From contig CAJNDS010001691.1 of the NCBI GenBank assembly GCA_905221605.1, forward strand, positions 201,495-265,494: DNA of 64,000 nt. Reading direction: 5' to 3'. Position numbers and translations under genes: made by a program. Source of the stretch: Symbiodinium natans. Its lineage: Eukaryota > Sar > Dinophyceae > Suessiales > Symbiodiniaceae. The notes below the pieces were generated by a model. That model made no database searches. It worked only from the letters and a program-made list of their open reading frames with translations, and was not told where the DNA came from. The first letter of the stretch is position 1; each line of letters opens with the position of its first letter. Below are positions 33,429-42,806 of this stretch, in pieces.

Positions 33429-33891
33429 CCCTGTGTGGTGAAATGCTGGGTCCAGGGCCAGGAGGCTTAAGGTCTAGGGGATCTGCGGGTCTAAACCCTA
33501 AACCCCTATAAGCCCGAGCAAGCAGGGTTTAGGGTTTAGGGTTGAGGGTTGAGGGTTTAGGGTTAGGGTTGAGGGTTTAGGGATTGGAGTTTAAAGCCCA
33601 ATCCAGCAATCCACCACCCTCCGGTCGAAGTGCCGAGGACGGCATCGCCAATGGATGTGGACGAGTTTTCCTGCTTTTGAGGCTATAGAAGCGAGAAAAA
33701 TGTGGGCTGCAGGGTTGGAAGGGTTTGGAGTTCCGCGTCATGAACAGAAACAACTCTCTGGGGAATACCGGAGCGTGGAGTCTACGACGGATGGGCTGAA
33801 GCGGTCGACATTTCCATATCGTGTCCGGTCCCATCCACATGCATTGAGGATTTCCTGAATGAAGAAACATATCTGAGCGAAGAAGCATATT

Positions 33892-34563
33892 ATGAGCCGC
33901 TGTCTCTATGGGGCTGGCTTTTTGGCACCAGTAGGAATCTTGCGGAAGCATGGAAAACACAAGAAAACAGTCACAAGACAACCTTGTTGGCGACAAGCGT
34001 GCAAAGCAGCATACCAGCGCATCACAATTTGGTTTACAGAGGGTCTGCGACTCCCAGTCTCAAGGCTTCAGCGAACTTTAGTGACTTTAGTGTCATCTCT
34101 CCGTCGGGAGAGGCTGTTCGGCGCAAGCTCTCGTAGTAGCTGTTGCGTGACTACTTCCGCCCGGCGTTCCGCCCGGAACAGAGACCGGACAACTGAAGGT
34201 ACAGACCCTAGACCTTGCAAGATAAAGACGAAGCTAGTCGGCCGCAGATCAAAGGTTGAAGCCCAGACAAATTCAGCTGCCAAAATGTGTGAGCACTTTC
34301 TGAGGAACTCGGGGATGGGTTGTGGCCGAATATCTCTCACGTTTCTGCACAGGACTCGACAGCTGAGGGTCAGGTCTACACCATGTTCGAAAGTGAAGCC
34401 TCAAAACTCAACTAAGATTTGCTGTAGGGATTGGTGTTGGGGCACGGGGTGTTTTTGTGCAAACCCCATGACTGCAAGACTCTGTACCGCTGCACCCCGT
34501 GTCCTCACACCCCAAAAGACTCCAGTCCTAAACCGCAAGGCCGTCCTTTTCAATACCGGGTAA
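33892..34563 (+). CDS. Open frame of 223 codons overlapping a second, more protein-like frame; gene relic candidate
   Basis: The 223-codon frame begins MSRCLYGAGFLAPVGILRKH and is rich in Arg, Lys, Ser and Cys, as shadow frames often are. A different plus frame has no ATG but is open from 33744 to 34133 (130 codons) with balanced acidic and hydrophobic content, for example DFLNEETYLSEEAYYEPLSL. In that second frame protein-like stretches resume at 34293-34412 and 34428-34622, separated by in-frame stops with no net frame change. Either the 223-codon frame is real, or the second frame is a gene relic with nonsense mutations. No family recognised for either. Confidence 0.3.
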   Translation: MSRCLYGAGFLAPVGILRKHGKHKKTVTRQPCWRQACKAAYQRITIWFTEGLRLPVSRLQRTLVTLVSSLRRERLFGASSRSSCCVTTSARRSARNRDRTTEGTDPRPCKIKTKLVGRRSKVEAQTNSAAKMCEHFLRNSGMGCGRISLTFLHRTRQLRVRSTPCSKVKPQNSTKICCRDWCWGTGCFCANPMTARLCTAAPRVLTPQKTPVLNRKAVLFNTG

Positions 34564-34736
34564 ACGAAGACCAGCCTGACAGGCCACAGTGCGCTAAAGT
34601 GGCTTGGGGGTGTAGAGCTGGATGATGTTTCCGTTGTGTTGAAACACTGTTCTTGGCGATAGGACAGCTTAACACCTAACTAGGTGGCATTTGTTGCAGG
34701 CCTCGGCGTTTCGGGGATTGCCGGTGCTTGCGGCGC

Positions 34737-34757
34737 GCACACACACACACACACACA
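34737..34757. repeat. (CA)n microsatellite
   Basis: About ten CA units. Confidence 0.9.
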
Positions 34758-34879
34758 ACCACGTTTTGACTCTAGTTGAACGAGGGTTTTCAATCCTATG
34801 CCATCAGACCAAGCCAGGATTTCTGGAGATCGAGGGGCGCTTCACTCTCTCTCGTCAACAACACCCTGAAATCCTGCCC

Positions 34880-36600
34880 GACCCCACTTAAGAAGCAGAA
34901 CCAAAAAACTCAATCAACCCCTCCCCCCGCAGCCTATCCTGAGCCTTCCCTGACACACCTATACACCTCAACTCCTTCACTCCTACTGCCCCTGAGCCCC
35001 AAACTCCCCTTAAATCCCAAACTCGAAACCCCAAACCCTAAACCGGCTAACTAAAACCGCCCTGAAACCGCCCCACGAAGCAAGCCCCACAAAGTTACCC
35101 CGAAGCCCTTCCCTCAGCGTGCCTCCCGACGCCGGTGTGAAGACAGCCACGCGGCGTGGGGGTGGGCACATTGGTCCAGGCCAATGGGCTGCGGAAGCCA
35201 GAGGATGAGTTCACTACTATTTGCTTCAGAACCCACCCAAAAAATCAAGAACTTTCTCCCTTACAAGGGCGATATAATATAGGGATTATTATTTTTGACT
35301 TTTTGGGGGATGGATGGTAGTTTAGGGTTTGAGGTTTATAGGGCTATCGGCTGGAAGAAGGAACGGTACACCCGGGGTGGCGCTAAAGCCCTCCGCACCT
35401 CCTCTGGGCCGGGGGCCCTCAATTCCTAAAGCCCAAAGCCCAGCCACCTAAGTCCCATCCTAAGTGAAGGAATCGGGCCCCAACCTTCTCAGGTCAGCTG
35501 GGACTCGGAGGAATTCAAGGCTTTAGGGCTCGAGGGGTTCAGGGGTTCGAGGGAATCCGAACGAAACCCAGGTGGCCCTGGTGCAGCCGCGTTCATCTTT
35601 TCAGCATGGCCGTGCAGAGAAGAAGGCATTGGACCTAATCAGCCAAACGCCAGGGCAACAGTCAACAGTCAAAAGGAGACTGGGGAGAGGAGGGTAAATG
35701 CTTAGGGTTTCCGTTAGAGCTTTTGCAGCTTGTGTGAGCCTGAGAATAACGCCGCTAATAGAACTAGTAAGTAAGCAATCGTGAACTCTTCTCCTTCACG
35801 CCCCACCGGGGCCTATGGATTATAGGGCTTAGGGTCTAGGCCATACTCGTCAAGAGTTGGACCTCGACCCTTAACGCCCACATCATAAGCACCACACCCA
35901 TATAACATCTAACATTGGGGTTTGTTGCGTGCTGATGCCCTTGACTGGCCAAGCTTCGAATTGATTCGGAGGCGGTCGGGGTTGGGGTCATCGGGTGAAG
36001 CCATTCGATGCATCTGGTGAGAATCCGCAGCCTCCGCGAGCGCATCTGACAAAAAACTAGCAAGGTGACAAAAAACTAGCCAAGGGACGTGCATAGGAGA
36101 CGAATTGCCACTCATGCGAGCGGCAGGTGCTTCGACGAGTTCGCCCTTCTAGTGAGGTCCTGCCCAATGTTTTGAGGCATGGGTACGTGTCTTCCGGGTC
36201 AAAAAGCCCTCAACCCCCTAAAAACGTCATCCTTCACGCAAACCCTCATTTGCCGGCACAAACTCCCGAAGCCTGAACACACTGACAACCCAAAGCCCTT
36301 AACCTCCGAAGCTCCAAATGCCCGAGGCCCTAGAACCCCTGGCGCCTCCCAAAAGGCTTGAAAAGGTAGAATACCACGAAAGTTGCAGTAGGATGATAAG
36401 GTCATGCGCCGCTTGGGGCTTCCGGTTTGACGGCTTGGTTGGTTAAAGGAACTTAGGGAGATTTGTTTATGGGGATGGATAGGACGGTAATTATGTGGCA
36501 CCCTGTTTTGTACAGAGGCCCGCTATAAAGACGAGTTTGGCTAAACCAGCCTAGATCGGCCTCGACTAGTCAGCAGAAAAAGAAAGCGGCGGGTGCAAAG
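34880..36600. other. Spacer without a recognised gene
   Basis: Mostly unique sequence with scattered telomere-like words (CCCCAAACCC, CCCTAAACC). A family A MITE-like copy lies at about 35219-35312. Frames of 60-100 codons on both strands around 35,836-36,501 are not recognised. Confidence 0.4.
35219..35312. mobile_element. MITE-like element, family A, copy 3
   Basis: Starts ATTTGCTTCAGAACCCACCC and shares TATAGGGATTATTATTTTTG with the copy at 10489-10602. The right terminus is degraded (TTTTTGGGGGATGG). Confidence 0.55.
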
Positions 36601-36603
36601 AAG

Positions 36604-36675
36604 GGTTTAGGGTTTAGGGTTTCGGGTTTAGGGTTTAGGGTTTAGGGTTTAGGGTTTAGGGTTTAGGGTTTGGGG
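36604..36675 (+). repeat. Telomere-type array, TTTAGGG orientation
   Basis: About ten units with one TTTCGGG. Confidence 0.92.
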
Positions 36676-36944
36676 GTCTTTGCTTTGAAGTGAGTCGGAC
36701 TTTTGCATACTGCCTCCGTGCACCCCTTACGAGGTGCTCACTGAACAGAAAGAGCTCCCCACTCACAAGTCATATATGATGCGTTCCAGATGATGTGTTG
36801 TGGCAGTCGTTGATAGTCGCTGATACCGTCATCACCACGATGGGACTGAGGACTTGGCCAGGCTGGGCGCCCTGAAATCCGAACGCAGCACTGACCGTCC
36901 CGCAGCTTTATGGGAACTGGGAAACGAAAGAAGAACCCCAAACC

Positions 36945-37012
36945 GGTTTAGGGTTTAGGGTTTAGGGTTTAGGGTTTAGGGTTTAGGGTCTAGGGTCTAG
37001 GGTCTAGGGTCA
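36945..37012 (+). repeat. Telomere-type array, TTTAGGG then TCTAGGG
   Basis: About six TTTAGGG units followed by four TCTAGGG units. Confidence 0.92.
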
Positions 37013-37097
37013 GCCCCACAATCCGAAGTCCTAAACCCCACACCCTCAGCCGCGCCCTTGAAAAGCCCCAAGCCCGAAGCCCCCACTTGGAGGTTCC

Positions 37098-37211
37098 TTG
37101 TACTTATTAACCCAGTCATAATTGTACTTATAACCCAATTATAACCCTATTAGGGCACTTAAGGGGCTCATAAGCGGTTTATAAGTACAGTTATACCAGG
37201 TTATTAAGTCC
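37098..37211. mobile_element. Foldback element with about 36-bp inverted arms
   Basis: GTACTTATTAACCCAGTCAT and AATTGTACTTATAACCC on the left pair with the complement of GGTTTATAAGTACAGTTAT and ACCAGGTTATTAAGTCC on the right. The element is 114 bp and lacks coding capacity. Confidence 0.7.
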
Positions 37212-37443
37212 CCCTAAACCCTAAACCCTAAACATCAGTAACCACTGCTTCTAAGCCAACCACAAGTGCTGATCGCTTCTGGATGGGTCCGCAATGATCT
37301 CTCGCGTAAACCCTAAACCCTAAACCCTTAAATAAGTACCATGAATCGCCAAGCAAGGCCTTGTGCTCCCTGGTCGATCCGAGCTATCGAGGCGCGGACC
37401 TGGCCGCGGTGTTAGATGCAAAGAGGCCCTTTGACAGGGAGGA

Positions 37444-37612
37444 GGGTTTAGGGTTTAGGGTTTAGGGTTTAGGGCTTAGGGTTAGGGCTCAGGGCTTAGG
37501 GCTTAGGGCTAGGGCTTAGGGCTTAGGGCTTAGGGCTCAGGGCTCAGGGCTCAGGGCTCAGGGCTGAGGGGTGAGGGCTGAGGGCTTAGGGCTTAGGGTT
37601 TAGGGTTTATGG
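37444..37612 (+). repeat. Telomere-type array degenerating into GGGCTTA and GGGCTCA blocks
   Basis: About 24 units. TTTAGGG at both ends; the middle is runs of CTTAGGG and CTCAGGG with a few CTGAGGG. Confidence 0.92.
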
Positions 37613-38103
37613 CAGCGGGCTCAGGCTTCAGTGTTTGGAGTTCAGCCCAATCTCAACAGACAAGATGTGGCAGACTTGTCCATGTTCGCACCATGTGCAC
37701 ACGGTGGCAACTACCCGAAATCCTAAACCCCAAACCCTGAACCCTAAACCCTAGACCCTAAACCCTCCCTATGAAAAGGCCTTGAGGGTCCCTTCACCCT
37801 CTCACCCCACCCCAACAGTGCAGTTCGCAATGTGGCGGTCACGCCCTTCCAGCGACGGCCTCCAGGCAGCAAACACACACACACACAGCCGAGGCCATCT
37901 TGGCTGCACTCAGGAGGGTAGCTATAAACTAAACTTTTCGCTGCCTCATTAAGAAACCAAAAAGGGTAAGGATCTAAAGTTACAGTAAAGTACCACAAAT
38001 TCATGGCTAACTAAGGCTTTAGTGTTCAGGAGCCCCTGCGACTTCAACTCTAGGGTGACAGAAGCCTCAAGCCAATTATGGCCAAGTCATGCCAATTCCT
38101 CCC

Positions 38104-38230
38104 CTAAACCCTCAAACCCAAACCCTAAACCCCAAACCCTAAGCCCTAAGCTCTAAACCCTAAACCCTAAACCCCAAACCCTAAGCCCTAAACCCTAAAC
38201 CCTAAACCCCAAACCCGAAACCCGAAACCG
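38104..38230 (-). repeat. Telomere-type array, CCCTAAA orientation
   Basis: About 18 units mixing CCCTAAA, CCCTAAG, CCCCAAA and CCCGAAA. Confidence 0.9.
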
Positions 38231-38381
38231 GAAGCACCGAAGCCAGAGGCCGCGTCGGCAAAGCCTCGAGGGACTTCCGCGGCGGCCGCGCCTTTGGCAC
38301 AACTCTTTTCTTACAAAGGTGCGAGAGTTTCGTTGCCTAGGGTTATGAGTTCTGACACAGGACCCGAACTGAGGAGTTACA

Positions 38382-38499
38382 TTAGGGTTTAGGGTTTAGG
38401 GTTTAGGGTTTAGGGTTTAGGGTTTAGGGTTTAGGGTTTAGGGTTTAGGGTTTAGGGTTTAGGGTTTAGGGTTTAGGGTTTAGGGTTTAGGGTTTAGGG
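38382..38499 (+). repeat. Telomere-type array, TTTAGGG orientation
   Basis: About 17 essentially perfect units, among the most homogeneous arrays in the window. Confidence 0.95.
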
Positions 38500-38794
38500 A
38501 AGTGTCGTATGAAACGACGTGTAACCACCAGTGCAGTAGGGTCCACGGGGAAGCATCTTAGGAGTCTCAGGCTTCCCCGAAACCTCCGGACTCTTGTGAA
38601 CTATGACTCCTGTTGAGCCTCCGAGCAGGTTTAGGGTTTGGGGTTTGGGGTTTAGGGTTTAGGGTTTAGGGCAATATGTGACAGCGAAAGCAATAGGGCT
38701 GAGGGCCCGGCCTTGGCGCGGAGCGGGCGAGGGGTGGCTCGGATGGCGGCCTCCAGCCCTTCGCCTTGCAGAGCTGCGGGTAGCTGCTGGTGTA

Positions 38795-38942
38795 GGGTTT
38801 AGGGTTTAGGGTTTTTAGGGTTTATAGGGTTTATAGGGTTTATAGGGTTTATAGGGTTTATAGGGTTCATAGGGTTTATAGGGTTCATAAGCGTTTATAG
38901 GGTTTATAGGGTTTATAGGGTTTATAGGGTTTAGGGCTAGGT
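38795..38942 (+). repeat. Telomere-derived array with a 9-bp unit TTTATAGGG
   Basis: About 13 copies of TTTATAGGG (two TTCATAGGG) bounded by ordinary TTTAGGG at both ends. Confidence 0.94.
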
Positions 38943-39747
38943 TTTGCAGCTCCACGGGTCTCTAAATTAAGGTTCTTTTTTGGGTCCCCTATATTCTACG
39001 GTAAGGGCCCCTGCAAGAAGGGACCCTAATATTGGAGAACTGCCCTTGTGTAGTTTCAGGATTTGACGGGCAGTGGCATTGCATGGAGCAGTGCGAGCAT
39101 TGAACGAGTTGGGTTGCAAGGCGCTGGCGTCTTCTTGACGTCACCATTACTTCCTCCATCCTTCCCCAAGACCCACTTGCAAGTGTCGTGAAGCTCACCC
39201 CAAATAGCCAGGGCATGTTTTTGTTTAAGCTTTGGGGGCTCAGAGCCGAGTACAGTGCCCAAGAAAGCAAAAATGGTAAGACAGAGTATGTTCGGGGCTG
39301 AGGCGTTTCCCAATTCCCTGTCTTGGCTCACAGGGTTCTTGTTGCGGCTTGGCGTGTCTGGAGGTCCGCGCTTGAGAATTCTTCCTCCTCCAGGCTTAAT
39401 TAAAAGGCTGTAAAAGATTCGTTCGTAAAGGGCAAGTTGTCATGGCCACCTAAAATCAAAGTTATACACTAAGCTACCATACTTATAACTTTGCTTTTTG
39501 GGTACCCTAAATACTAGGGGCCGCCTTACAATCAGGACCCCCAATACAACCAGGATTAGAGAAGTGGCCGCGTGCTTCTTGCAACATTCCAGCAGAGCCG
39601 GGAAGAAGCAGAGCGTAGTTGGCACACACTCTGCCCTGAACCTGACATCTCTTCTCCCCTTAGAACCTTTTAAAAATAATCGTTTTAATATCCTCTTGGG
39701 TATAAAAATAAACAAAAACACCAAACAGAAAATTCCCAAGGGGGATA

Positions 39748-40030
39748 TAACCCTAAACCCTAAACCCCTAAACCCTAAACCCTAAACCCTAAATCCTAAA
39801 CTCTAAACCCTAAGCCCTAAACCTGACATCCCTCTCAGCAACCCCACGGACCCGAAACCCTAAACCCGTGCCGGCCTCGAGGAGAGAGCCGGGCCCGCAG
39901 CACCTGCCAAGCCCGAGTCGCCAAACCCTCAAACCCTAAACCCTAAACCCTAAACCCTAAACCCTAAACCCTAAACCCTAAACCCTAAACCCTAAGCCCT
40001 AAGCCCTAAGCCCTAAGCCCTAAACCCTAC
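39748..40030 (-). repeat. Two telomere-type arrays, CCCTAAA orientation
   Basis: 39748-39825 (about 11 units, mixed) and 39925-40030 (about 15 units ending in five CCCTAAG variants), separated by about 100 bp. Confidence 0.9.
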
Positions 40031-40295
40031 CTGGGAATCCCTTGTGCCATAAATTCGCGTCCGCTTCGAGAGGCTGGAAAAATATGTCCTCGCGAAATTT
40101 CTGTCCGCTTAGAGGGGCTGCAAAAAAAACGTTTCCGGCCGTTAACAAAACACAATCAAAACAAGTGAAGCCGAAACATGGACCAGTTAGGTACTCAGGC
40201 TTGAGAAGGCTGAAAGAGCTTGGTTTCAGGGCGCGGTCGTGCCTTGTAGAGGTCTGGATTACGCGGTCAGGCTCATTCTACGAGGGTTAAAAAAA

Positions 40296-40462
40296 CAAAA
40301 ATGCCCGCTTCTTGACATTTTATCGGGATTGGGATTTGGTTTTCTTTGGTTTTTTGTCGACAAAATGTCGATAAAATATGGTTTTCCTACGGGTTACGGT
40401 TTTCCTACGGTTTCCTGCGGCTCACCAAAATCCCGAAAAATGTCGACATTTTATTGGGATAA
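40296..40462. repeat. Complex of direct and inverted GTCGACAAAATGTCGA repeats
   Basis: GACATTTTATCGGGAT at the left recurs as GACATTTTATTGGGAT at the right. Between them GTCGACAAAATGTCGATAAAATATG pairs with the complement of AAATGTCGACATTTTAT, and GGTTTTCCTACGG is doubled. Foldback-like, about 165 bp. Confidence 0.6.
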
Positions 40463-40875
40463 GGGTACGGATTTGTAGTCTTTTGCGGAAGACCCATTTC
40501 CTGTAGGTCCTTGGATCACAAAGAGTCGCGTAAGTGCTCGCAAAGCAATCCTTTTCAATCTTTTGGGCTTCAGAGAGAAGTAGCCTCGCAAGCCTCGAAC
40601 TCACATATGGAGCGCGCGCGGCAACGAGTTCCCTTACACAGGCAATAGGATACTTGCTTGACTACTATTAGGCTAAACCTAAAAAATGGCCGCTTTGCCT
40701 ACACCCCAAAAAACCATTAAAAATCCGAAATGCGGCCTTTCTACGGAAAAATCCAGATTTTGCCATAAGGACACTATTTCCGGCCGCTAGGATCTTCAGG
40801 TAAACCCTAAACCTTAAACCCTAAACCCTAAACGAATAGAAAAAGTCACCCAAACTCCCGCGTTCGCAGCCAAGG

Positions 40876-40988
40876 CGTTTGGGGTTTGGGGTTTAGGGTT
40901 TGGGGGTTTGGGGTTTGGGGTTTGGGGTTTGGGGTTTAGGGTTTAGGGTTTAGGGTTTAGGGTTTATGGTTTAGGGTCTAGGGTTTGA
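40876..40988 (+). repeat. Telomere-type array, TTTGGGG then TTTAGGG
   Basis: About 16 units: first mainly TTTGGGG, then TTTAGGG with a TTTATGG variant. Confidence 0.92.
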
Positions 40989-41363
40989 AGGTCAACCCGG
41001 AACCCTGGAGCCCTTCATGAATCGGGCGTTGGGCTTTGTTCGGCAATCGAATCAGACATAGAGATGGAATCAGGGCATGGCGAACGGGTCTTGAAAGACT
41101 GTAAGACAAGCAACAGTTTTCAGGCAGACATTCGAACCCCGATAACACCCTAAACCCTAAACCCTAAACCATTGGGATTTGGGGTGTGTACTTCTCTGGC
41201 AAGCACCTTCCACGCCCTAAGAAGCGGAGCTTTCCGTGAGCGATTGCAGCATCCCACTGTGATCAGTCGAGGCAGCATAGCCATACCCTAAACCCTTAAA
41301 TCCTAAACCCTAAACCCGAAACCTGAAACCTTCAAACCCGCCCAGACCAAACAGCCAAGACAT

Positions 41364-41463
41364 AGGGTTTAGGGTTTAGGGTTTAGGGTTTAGGGTTTAG
41401 GGTTTAGGGTTTAGGGTTTAGGGTGTAGGGTTTAGGGTTTCGGGTTTCGGGTTTCGGGCTTAG
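41364..41463 (+). repeat. Telomere-type array, TTTAGGG then TTTCGGG
   Basis: About 14 units ending in three TTTCGGG variants. Confidence 0.92.
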
Positions 41464-41756
41464 GTCCAAATTAAATGTTACGAAGCAAAGGCCTTGAAGC
41501 CTCAAGACTCATAGCCGATGAAGCCACTGAGGCCTGAAGCAGACCATCCCTTGCACCTGCCTTTAGGGTTTAGGGTTTAGGGTTTCAATCCTTGAATGTT
41601 CCCAAACCCCTGAACCCCTCTGCGACAAGCCGCTGCCTTCACAAGCTCGTCCTGCCCGGAAGCGCGAGTGGATGCGCAAGCCGCAGGAATGTCGTCCTTG
41701 CCTGCTAAAGGTTGTCTCTCTTTTTTTGTCATGGGGGGGGGGGAGGGGGGGGTATG

Positions 41757-41868
41757 CTTACTTCTTCAGTAACCAAGGGCCCAATGGCTTTAAAAGGCTG
41801 AACTTTTATCTTCCCACAAAAACAGGAAACCCAAACAGTTTAAACGTTCAACTAGTGGCGTCGTAAGT
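41757..41868. mobile_element. Dispersed element, family B, diverged copy
   Basis: Starts CTTACTTCTTCAGTAACCAAGG and contains GGAAACCCAAACAGTTTAAA and GTTCAACTA like 6844-6944 and 10155-10255, but carries about 11 extra bases and an altered right end. A poly-G run precedes it at about 41735-41752. Confidence 0.5.
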
Positions 41869-42387
41869 ATAGGGTCTAGGGTGGTTTTCCTGTGCATCTG
41901 CATTTCGAAGAGACCCATGATGTGGCGATTAGGGGGAGCTTTGAGGCTTGACGTTCACATATGTGCGTACTGCGCAGCTCTACGTTGGGCTTAAGAGAGG
42001 AGCTGCCACATGTGAGCTTAGGGCCTGCAAAACGAAACGCCCACCATCCCCAAACCCGGAAGCCCCAAAGTCCGAACACAAACTTCAAACCCCTGACACC
42101 TGAAGCCCCAAACCCTCCGACACGAACCATTCAACTCCAAGCCTACCACCCAAAACCCAGAAACTCTATCGCCCAGAACTCCTGAGCCCCTAGCCCTACC
42201 ACATGTGGTAACCCTCCTAATCCCTAAACTCAATCCCCCCCTCTTTTACACATCCGTGAACCCGCCTACCCCTAAACCCTATAACCCCCAAACCCAGACC
42301 CCTATGCGCCCATTCTCGGCTCTGCGCTGGGGTCCAAGGCAGCGATCTCCCACTGAAACCTCCGCGCATTTGGGCTCTCAGGGGGTT

Positions 42388-42392
42388 TAGGG
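42388..42392. repeat. Target-site duplication, left copy (TAGGG)
   Basis: TAGGG abuts the left LTR and is matched by TAGGG directly after the right LTR at 52318-52322. Five bases is the usual copia target duplication. The site lies in TTTAGGG repeat DNA, so a chance match is easier than usual, but both copies sit exactly at the LTR edges. Confidence 0.8.
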
Positions 42393-42621
42393 TACGGGGG
42401 GCAACCGAAGGAGGACAGGGAACAAGACAGTCAACCCCAACAGAAGCCCTTATTACCCCTGGAACAACCAACAACCGAACAGCAAGACCCCAAACCAAGG
42501 GCACACTTTTTACGAAACCTTTGACCGCTTTGGTCATGGCTTGAGCCAAAGATTACCGGGTTCATTGACCCTTCAACTTCCAATACCAACTCCTTTCTAC
42601 AATACCAATTGCAGCTCCGCA
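42393..42621 (-). repeat. 3' LTR of the copia element
   Basis: This copy matches 52089-52317 over 229 bp with no difference that I can see; the offset is a constant 9,696 bases with no indel. It is preceded in element sense by the polypurine tract. The spliced-leader-like segment is at 42540-42559. Confidence 0.95.
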
Positions 42622-42633
42622 CTCCCCCTGTCC
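42622..42633 (-). promoter_or_regulatory. Polypurine tract
   Basis: Element-sense GGACAGGGGGAG lies directly before the TGCGG start of the 3' LTR. A purine run at this place primes plus-strand DNA synthesis in LTR elements. It confirms the LTR edge at 42621/42622. The 3' untranslated stretch between the Pol stop (42807) and this tract is about 170 bp. Confidence 0.85.
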
Positions 42634-42806
42634 TAGGATTTCCTAGGACACATTGGAGGTGCAGATCTTTGGCCAAAAACCGCCATTTAGGCAGCAGCCA
42701 GCTGCTTGAAATGCACATTATGGTTTAACGTCATCCAGGACGAACCTTCAGCTCATTGGCTGAATCCTTTACCATTGAGGATTTCTTCACCTCGCACTTG
42801 GAAAAT

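Noticed and set aside
42217-42549. 110-codon minus frame partly in the 3' LTR
   Set aside because: It runs through LTR and flanking repeat DNA; the matching frame in the other LTR ends differently, so it is not conserved as a gene.
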